DNA of 64,000 bases from assembly GCA_900095095.1 (NCBI GenBank), contig FMBT01000404.1:1-64000 (forward strand), read 5' to 3'. A program made the translations under genes and the position numbers. The stretch's first letter is position 1, and every line of letters starts with the position of its first letter. The stretch is from Fragilariopsis cylindrus CCMP1102. Taxonomy: Eukaryota; Bacillariophyta; Bacillariophyceae; Bacillariales; Bacillariaceae. This document shows positions 57,599-64,000 of this stretch, piece after piece. The notes beneath the pieces are model-generated. The model did not search any database, was not told where the DNA came from, and saw nothing but the letters and a program-made list of their open reading frames with translations.

Positions 57599-59954
57599 TT
57601 ACTGCTGCTTTCTTTTTAAAACTATTTTTTTATTGACATTAGCATGCCCCCAGCATGCATCATCATTTTTCTTGTCATCCTCAAAATTATTATTATTACT
57701 ATTGGAAGGTGACGATGATGGCGGTCGTTGAAACATATCATATAAAACTGATGAGGAACTATCATTGTCATACAATTCTAATTCAATTAGTTTATGACTT
57801 GGATATAATTCAACATATTTACGAATATGTTTCACATGTCCACACCACCATCGTGCTAGTTGGATATCATTAACAGGTTCCGGGCGTGGTGGTCTTGGTA
57901 TAGGAAATTTCAATTTATCGGCGCCTATATCTTCTCCTTTAGCGTTCTTCTTCCCCTTTGATGATTTCAGATTTCTTCTTTTTGATACTACTGGTAATAA
58001 GTCGGAGGCGGATGATGGATTTTTCTTATAATAGTTTTCATGGAATTTTTCCCTTGATGGTTTTGATAATTTTGCATATTCATTAAGATCTAAGTGCCAC
58101 TTACGCTGGATTTTTACAGCCTTATGCTGTTCTTCTGTCAATATAAATCCTGGCATCTCAAAAAGACTCATTCGATATTTCATCCCATCCCATTTTGACA
58201 CAGAGTGTAGCCAATCTTTGATAGGACGAAAATTCAAAACAAATGTTGAATTGGGACTTTCCTTGTGAAGTTCATCTAATAATTTAATCTGTGGATACCA
58301 TCCTTCTACCTGCTCAAAAGGAAAGAAAGAAAAAGAAAAAAAGGACGAATACGAAGATTAGTGGTGGGGATGAAATAAAAAAGACGAAAACAATAATATG
58401 CATAAGCATTATCGAATTATCTGGTGTTGGAAAGATGATGATACGGTAAAATAACAATCAAACTAACTTACACGATTCGTATCCATTTGACAATGTGCAT
58501 CAATTGGTTCTTTAACGCGAATTCTATTATAGTCTAACATAGTTTTCCCTTGTCGAGCACGTCGAAATATTTCAACACCCTCATGGACATCACCTTTGTT
58601 GGGTCCCTTGTTTTCTGTTCTAATATAATTTTGATCGTTACCTAGAAATTTGTTACCAACTTTATCGTGGGTTGCATAATATCCAGCACAATCGAAAAAG
58701 TCTGCCTGCAAAAAATATGCATCGAAGTAGAGGAGGATATAAAGATAGAAAGACGACCAAGCTGTGTTAGAGATAGATAAATAGATAGGTAGAGCAGTGC
58801 AATTATTAGCAGCGAAATATATGGGTATCATTATAACTCACGAGTGTTGTTGTTCCCATCTTGGGCATACCAACATTCAATACGGGTAAACTTGGTTTTT
58901 TATTCTGCAGTACAAATTCATTAGCAAGTTCACGTGTCGCTATTTTATTTGGAATTAAACATTGTGGAATTGTATTTGTAGTTGTTGGTAACGAATAATT
59001 CGTTTGGATATATTCTTCTACAGCTAAATATTCATTTTCATTTTCTTCGCCATGCAATACAGATTGAAGTATTTCAAGACTAGTCAATTTGAATGTTGCT
59101 GTTGTGGTTTCAGTGTCAGGACTACCACCAACGAAGCTGAAGGGGGGACGTAATTCATTTGGTATGTCGATTGTACTTGTGGTATGATTCCATAGCTCGT
59201 ACATGAGTTTGATTTCTTCTTCTTTTTCTTCTTCATCTTCTTTACCACTGTCTTCATCTTCATCTTCGGTGGTACCACCAACGAAGCTGAAGGGGGGACG
59301 TAATTCATTTGGTATGTCGATTGTACTTGTGGTATGATTCCATAGCTCGTACATGAGTTTGATTTCTTCTTCTTTTTCTTCTTCATCTTCTTTACCACTG
59401 TCTTCATCTTCATCTTCGGTGGTATCATTTGCTTGTTCTGCTTCTGCTTCTGCTTCTTCTGCTTCTACTTCGTTGTTATTGTCCAGTATTGTTTGCTTTT
59501 CTTCCCTTGATTCTTGGGTATATTTAGATTTAGATTTGTATCTATCATCGATATTATTGTTGATATGGTTGTTATTTTGATCTTGATTCGCTTGAAGAGC
59601 AGGTGGTGGTTCAAAAGAATAATCCTCTAACTTTGTTGTTCCTTGTTGTTGGTGCTCTCCTTGTTCTGGATGAAGTATAAAACTAATCGTAATTGTGCAA
59701 CACGGAAGAAAAAGTAATAATAATACTATATATGATTTCCTAGTATTGAACATTTTATTAGTCGTCCTTTTCTTCTTCTCGCTGTTGCCGCCTCCACTTT
59801 TCTTCTTTCCTACTCCGCCATCTCCTCCACCTCCACCACCACCTCCAGCATGCTGTTGTTGTGCTTCTGATATTCCTTGTTTGTTGTTGTTGCTGCTGTC
59901 GCTGTTGCCGCCGCTGCCCATCATCATCGTCATCATCATGTATGCCATTCGCAT
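57599..59954 (-). CDS. Three-exon Golgi-type sulfotransferase
   Basis: Exons are 59954-58842, 58705-58472 and 58309-57599. Introns are 136 bp (GTGAGT...GCAG) and 162 bp (GTAAGT...GCAG), both in phase 0, giving 685 residues. Residues about 74-94 form one membrane anchor after a Gly-rich, Lys-rich cytosolic tail, so it is a type II protein. A long acidic stem follows. The catalytic domain begins with VLNVGMPKMGTTTL-ADFF at the first splice junction, the 5' PAPS-binding P-loop (PKxGTTxL). The 3' phosphate-binding segment STFVLNFRPIKDWLHSVSKW lies in exon 3. It would transfer sulfate from PAPS to a glycan or protein Tyr in the Golgi. The acceptor is unknown. A 50-residue piece of the stem is perfectly duplicated. 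Confidence 0.85.
59125..59424 (-). repeat. Perfect 150-bp tandem duplication in the sulfotransferase stem
   Basis: Two adjacent copies of a 150-base unit encode the same 50 residues (TTEDEDEDSGKEDEEEKEEE ... NELRPPFSFVGG). The copies look identical, so the event is recent. The length keeps the frame. Confidence 0.9.
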
Positions 59955-60914
59955 CTATCCATGGCTAATAAATACAAATAAATAATAGAATGAATCATAC
60001 TAATGCGGTTATTGTCGATTGATCTGTATTTCTTGTGGTGAACTGTTTCTTCCTGCCTGTGCTATTTTTTGACCGTTGAATACAAGTACTGTACAATTGT
60101 GAAAAGCATTAGGGATACAATTTAAGCGGGACTGAATTAAGATTTGTGTCATGAAATTATCTCTTACGACTAGAGTACGATAGAGCGATATAAAGACGAT
60201 GGCTATATGATGTATTAAAGTTGTTAATCAGATATTTTTATCGGTAAACTTTTTATTGATTTATTGTTCATTTTGTTCAGTCATAGACAGTACAAGTAGT
60301 ACACCATCGTTGAATTCGTATGATCTTTACCATCACTCATAATATTTTAGTTTTAGCCAACAATTTAATATGTAGAGACTTGATAAAAAAAGTTATCTTA
60401 ATGGAACCAGCTCGTTCGATTTATTCTGTCTTCCATTCTTTCTTATCTTGGTCCAGTTCAAATTATGAGTGGAAAAATGAACGGTTCTATCTGGTGACAA
60501 TTGAAGAGGTATGTATAGTACTAGACCTTAGTGGTTCCTACCTATTCTTTGTATTTTTGTTGCTCTTTTTCTTCTTCCCCTTGTCGCTGCTGTTTTCCTT
60601 CTTTCGTTTTACTATTATATTAGATCCCGATTCCCCTGAACTTGTTTCTTTCTCCTTTGTTCTCTCGCTCTCTCTCCCCCCCCCCCCCTCCCCTGATTTT
60701 CGTCATTGTCCCTGCTGTTGCTTCTGGATGTAACCATCAACAGCCCCGGAGATTCGAAACTACCTGATGCCACTTTTTGTGGTACCGTTTTTTTTCATCG
60801 TCCTCGTCGTTTTGCACTAACACTCTTCGACCTACTACGGGTAGAATCGTATGCATTATTGTTCATAGCAGAGGACGACGACACCGGTGTAGTAGTAGTA
60901 GTTTCTAATTCCAA
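59955..60914. other. Intergenic region, partly coding-like on the minus strand
   Basis: The right half (60730-60914) continues the frame of the next minus-strand gene past its stop (see that gene). A plus-strand open frame at 60320-60733 begins with ATG and has a possible donor (GTATGT at about 60510), but no recognisable domain. Confidence 0.35.
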
Positions 60915-62858
60915 TCACGAAGACTTGGTACTGCTACTACCACCACCACCTTCCAAAAGACCTTCCATAAGTGCTGCTTTTACCTTTATTCGTCGTGCTT
61001 TCGCGCTATCACTCAAACTTTTCGATGACGAGTGAGAACGGTACTTTGGACGATATTTACTACTACTACTACTGGGGTTCAACGTCGTACCGGTAGTTTC
61101 TAATTCCAATCCTTGAGACTTGATGGTACTACTACTGCTACTACTACCTTCCACCGACAGACCTTCCAAAAGAGCTGCTTTTACTTTCTTTCGTCGTGCT
61201 TTTGCGCTATCAGTCAAACTTTTCGTACGTCCTGATGATGAGTGAAGACGGTACTTTGAAGAAAAGTGCTTTGGACGATATTTATTACTAGTGGGACTAG
61301 CGGTTAATTTATGTGTGGAAGAAGGAGATTTCATATGAGTAGTATCACCACTACTCGCGAGTGATATAGGAGAAATACTTGACAACGATGGTGATTTAAG
61401 TGGTCCTGTAGCTGTTGTTCTTGTTCTTCTTGTTGAATCATTATTGGACACTACTACTACCGGAGCTTTTTCTTCTTTTTCTTTTTCGCGATCATCATCG
61501 TGGCCGATCAAGGTCAATGGCATTCCGATACTACCATCTGAAGGAAGAAGATTATCTCCCATCGCCTCTCTTTCCTTATCATCGGAAGAACTCGAAGAGG
61601 AGCTGCTGGAACTACTACTTGAGCTCGAACTTCCGCTGCTGCTATCCGAGTCATTGCCGCCTCCGTCACCGGCTAAATCCACATTATCATCATCATTATT
61701 GTCGTCGTCAGGGTTTTTAATCTGACCTATCTTCATTCTATTCGATGTAGGTGTTCTTTTTTGTGGTTCGATAGTGGGTGTTTCTTTATAAGGCGACGAT
61801 GATGACGATGATACAACACCATCAATATCTAATAACTGATTCTTTGATTGGAACGTTGGTTCAACAAATCCTGCTGCTGCTGTTGCTACTGCTACTCCTC
61901 CTTGTCGTTCTTTTACTTCTAATTGAGCTTGTTGTCCTATCCGAATCACGTCATTAATTAATTTTTTATCGTTATTATTACTTTGAATAAATTCAATACT
62001 ACTCAATAATCTCCGTTCGAGATCCATCCGTTGTTCGTGTATAGTAGTAAATTCAATGGATGACGATGACGTAGAAGAAAATAATTCAATAAGTTGTTTT
62101 TTAGTATTATTTGTTTTTTGTATTGTATCCTCATACAATAGTAAGGATTGTTTAGTTTGTAATCGGACTAATTCATTCTTTGTATGAATATCATGGAATT
62201 CATTTTTTAATTGTTCATTTTCTTTGATGAAGGAATTCAAATTTTTCTGTAATGGTTGTAATACACCATCTAATATCTTATTTTGAGTATTCAGACTACG
62301 ATATTCCGCTTGAAGACTTTCAATACCAAAAAATGAATATTTTTGTGGTACTTTCCTCCGACGATTTTTGTTTTGATCCATGATGTGGTAGTTTCTATTG
62401 TTGTCGTCGTCGTCTTCACGTCGTTCAATATTAATGTCAGAAATCTGTTTCTTCAACGCATTAATGTTTCGACGTAAAACGAGACATTCTTTTCTTCGAT
62501 TTTTACTTTTATCATCATCATCCTCTTTCTTGTGTTGTGGAAGTATTTGTTGACGACGACGACAACAACAACGACGAATGATTAGATACATTCGAATATT
62601 TTTTTGGATTATTATTGCACAATCATGAAGTCTTCGTGTATTTTTCTCTTTTTGACGTATCTTCTTTAATACCTTTGCCTGAGATTTGATATGTCGTATG
62701 TACAATTCATCTCGTTTGTTTCTTGACACAAAAATTCGTATAGCACACTGGATTTTTATTACTGCAGCAATAGTTGTAGCAGTAGCAGTAGAAGTAGCAG
62801 CAGAAGTAGCAGAGTCCTGCTGCTTCACGAGAGCAGTTGGAGTCGTCGCTGTCGTCAT
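60915..62858 (-). CDS. IQ-motif coiled-coil protein with C-terminal repeats
   Basis: 647 residues, single exon. Two IQ-type calmodulin-binding motifs lie near the N-terminus: VIKIQCAIRIFVSRNKRDEL (about 34-53) and AIIIQKNIRMYLIIRR (about 81-96). A coiled-coil follows at about 120-330, then Ser/Asp-rich low complexity. The C-terminus has two copies of a ~50-residue unit (SSKYRPK...SHSSS...KSLxDSAKARRxKVKAALxEGL, then LELETT). The stop TGA at 60915 replaces the codon before a third LELETT, and the frame stays open and repeat-like for a further 39 codons after it. It probably binds calmodulin and may sit on the cytoskeleton or centrosome (inference). Confidence 0.7.
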   Translation of the reverse strand: MTTATTPTALVKQQDSATSAATSTATATTIAAVIKIQCAIRIFVSRNKRDELYIRHIKSQAKVLKKIRQKEKNTRRLHDCAIIIQKNIRMYLIIRRCCCRRRQQILPQHKKEDDDDKSKNRRKECLVLRRNINALKKQISDINIERREDDDDNNRNYHIMDQNKNRRRKVPQKYSFFGIESLQAEYRSLNTQNKILDGVLQPLQKNLNSFIKENEQLKNEFHDIHTKNELVRLQTKQSLLLYEDTIQKTNNTKKQLIELFSSTSSSSIEFTTIHEQRMDLERRLLSSIEFIQSNNNDKKLINDVIRIGQQAQLEVKERQGGVAVATAAAGFVEPTFQSKNQLLDIDGVVSSSSSSPYKETPTIEPQKRTPTSNRMKIGQIKNPDDDNNDDDNVDLAGDGGGNDSDSSSGSSSSSSSSSSSSSSSSDDKEREAMGDNLLPSDGSIGMPLTLIGHDDDREKEKEEKAPVVVVSNNDSTRRTRTTATGPLKSPSLSSISPISLASSGDTTHMKSPSSTHKLTASPTSNKYRPKHFSSKYRLHSSSGRTKSLTDSAKARRKKVKAALLEGLSVEGSSSSSSTIKSQGLELETTGTTLNPSSSSSKYRPKYRSHSSSKSLSDSAKARRIKVKAALMEGLLEGGGGSSSTKSS

Positions 62859-63633
62859 AACGTAATTCGTCTTGAACCCTTATAATCATTTGTTATTTAT
62901 TTATTTATTTATTTATTTATTTGTTATCCTGTATTCTACATTTCATCCTGCCTCGACCCATCGCGGATAGGAGTTTTCCGAAATAAGAAAAAAACAATTA
63001 GTTCATCATACACTACGACTAAACACTGCCTAAATACGGTATATGCTGTATATTAAGATTAGAAAGGTTCATTTTTCTTGATGTGTTGTTGTTGGGAGTC
63101 ACAAGAATGGAGGAATGAAAAAGAAGTGACTACGAAGTAGTATCCGAAGGCTACGTAGTAGCAAGAATAATGACCTGAAAGTGATTAAATCTAAGCAAGA
63201 GATACTTATGAACATATAATTTGATCGCGTTCGCTCAACTAAAGCGAATTAGGCGTTTTTTTTTAACGTCAGTATTTGGATTAATTGCACAATTAACTCG
63301 TGATGAAAAATATACACATCATGTTAATAAGAAAAGAATGTAAACAGGCAATATAATATTTAATCGATCACGAGACAAAAATGTGCTGTTGATCAAAGTT
63401 TTTGGAAAAAAGCGAATAAACGCACTTTATTCTGCTAGTGGCTGCCTAAATACGACTAGGTACTAAGTGTAGTAGGGTACAGTAGGGCTGGGGGGGGGGG
63501 GGGGCTCTGGTAAGGCGTTAACACTATATATTCTAAAAGAGGAAACTGTACAGGAGGAATTATTTTTTAACGTGGTTTAATTAAGTTGTCTATTCTCCTA
63601 AATTCTGATAATGATGATTCAATTACGATTGAT
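62859..63633. other. Intergenic with (TTTA)n and poly-G
   Basis: A (TTTA)n run at about 62893-62921 and a 15-base G run at 63490-63504. No gene. It lies upstream of the IQ gene and downstream of the last gene. Confidence 0.6.
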
Positions 63634-64000
63634 TCAATTTTCAATGTTGTTGTTGTTGCTGCTGCTGCTTTGTTTTGCACGGTCTCTTCTTTTTTTACTA
63701 CTACTAATTTTACCACTACTACTACTACTACCACCATTATTACCACCATCTGATGATGGTCGTTTCCTTTTACAACTTAATGGATTCGGTTCTTTTGGTC
63801 CATGTATTTTACGTGGTTGTTTTTGTTTCGTACTACCAGCAGTAGCGGAATCATTGTTACTATTGTCGTTACCGCCACCACCACCTCTTGCACTGCTACT
63901 ACCACCACCACCACCTCTTTTTTTAGTGGTCACAATGGGCGTTGTCATTTTTTGAATTGATTTCTTAGCAGCATCCACTAATGCCTGTTCTGTTTCTTCT
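63634..64000 (-). CDS. UTP23: C-terminal part of a UTP23-like rRNA-processing factor (runs off the window)
   Basis: Only the C-terminal 121 codons are inside the window; the frame is open to base 64000. The recognisable part is KIHGPKEPNPLSCKRKR, which matches the conserved (K)GPNPLSxKKK tail of UTP23, a PIN-domain-like component of the small-subunit processome in the nucleolus that helps release the snR30 RNA. Around it are Gly-, Ser- and Lys-rich stretches. The PIN domain itself would lie beyond the window, so the name rests on this tail alone. Confidence 0.55.
   Translation of the reverse strand, partial: EETEQALVDAAKKSIQKMTTPIVTTKKRGGGGGSSSARGGGGGNDNSNNDSATAGSTKQKQPRKIHGPKEPNPLSCKRKRPSSDGGNNGGSSSSSGKISSSKKRRDRAKQSSSSNNNNIEN

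Noticed and set aside
60320-60733. Plus-strand frame of 137 codons upstream of the IQ gene end
   Set aside because: It begins with a plausible helix, but the rest is Phe/Leu/Pro homopolymer run over a T/C-rich tract and overlaps the coding-like minus strand. No domain recognised.
63490-63504. Run of 15 G as a possible quadruplex or telomere-related signal
   Set aside because: An isolated homopolymer with no further G-tracts in telomere rhythm; most likely simple slippage.
1-64000. CRISPR arrays, operons, rRNA or tRNA genes
   Set aside because: The window is eukaryotic with spliced genes. I found no tRNA-like cloverleaf or rRNA-like sequence by eye, but a dedicated tRNA scan could still find one.

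Overview
The window looks like nuclear DNA of a diatom, most likely a cold-water pennate species. The reasons are short GT-AG introns (about 107-250 bp), AT-rich intergenic DNA, many runs of Asn, Gln, Ser and Asp encoded by triplet repeats, Ser-Pro-rich cell-surface repeats, signal-peptide plus Phe presequences of the kind that target diatom plastids, Ty1/copia fossils of a diatom-like type, and above all a DUF3494-type ice-binding domain, known from polar diatoms such as Fragilariopsis. The species call is inference.

Left part (1-17.7 kb). A probable plastid YlmH/PSII-S4-like protein without its S4 domain (1667-2644) is followed by a secreted repeat protein (minus), a two-exon type II membrane protein of glycosyltransferase type (minus), a three-exon low-complexity protein with a conserved central domain (plus), a FAD-dependent DAO-family oxidoreductase (minus), a multi-pass membrane protein (minus) and a zf-UBP ubiquitin-binding protein (minus).

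Middle part (18.1-30.6 kb). A 4.4-kb DNA transposon (18167-22560) has near-perfect 28-bp inverted ends, subterminal palindromes, an IS5/Harbinger-like DDE transposase and an oppositely oriented, spliced accessory gene with a frameshift. Then come a small Gly-rich membrane protein, a TAF11 homologue whose stop is followed by an open in-frame extension, a two-exon Cys-rich membrane protein, a copia fossil and a broken Gb3-synthase-like gene fragment.

The highlight is a 12.4-kb intronless minus-strand gene (30599-43044). It would encode about 4,150 residues: a type II signal anchor, a Lys/Ser/Gly-rich silaffin-like segment, four six-Cys modules with invariant spacing, about 3,200 residues of PSxx tetrapeptide stalk (including 13 near-identical 240-bp units and about 18 units of 144 bp) and a C-terminal ice-binding domain. 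This reads as a surface-tethered giant ice adhesin. One missing base at about 34114, inside the repeats, splits it into two open frames.

Right part (43-64 kb). Gene-poor, repeat-bearing DNA (long hairpin, about 190-bp tandem repeats, a second copia fossil) leads to a kinesin (plus), a SET-domain protein with plastid-type presequence (minus), a divergent LRR-kinase (plus), a three-exon Golgi sulfotransferase with a perfect 150-bp internal duplication (minus), an IQ/coiled-coil protein (minus) and, at the edge, the C-terminus of a UTP23-like ribosome-biogenesis factor (minus). The genes look like an ordinary eukaryotic mixture and not a cluster. The surface and secretory genes (ice adhesin, glycosyltransferase-like protein, sulfotransferase, secreted repeat protein) could contribute to one glycosylated cell surface, but the sequence does not show that they act together.
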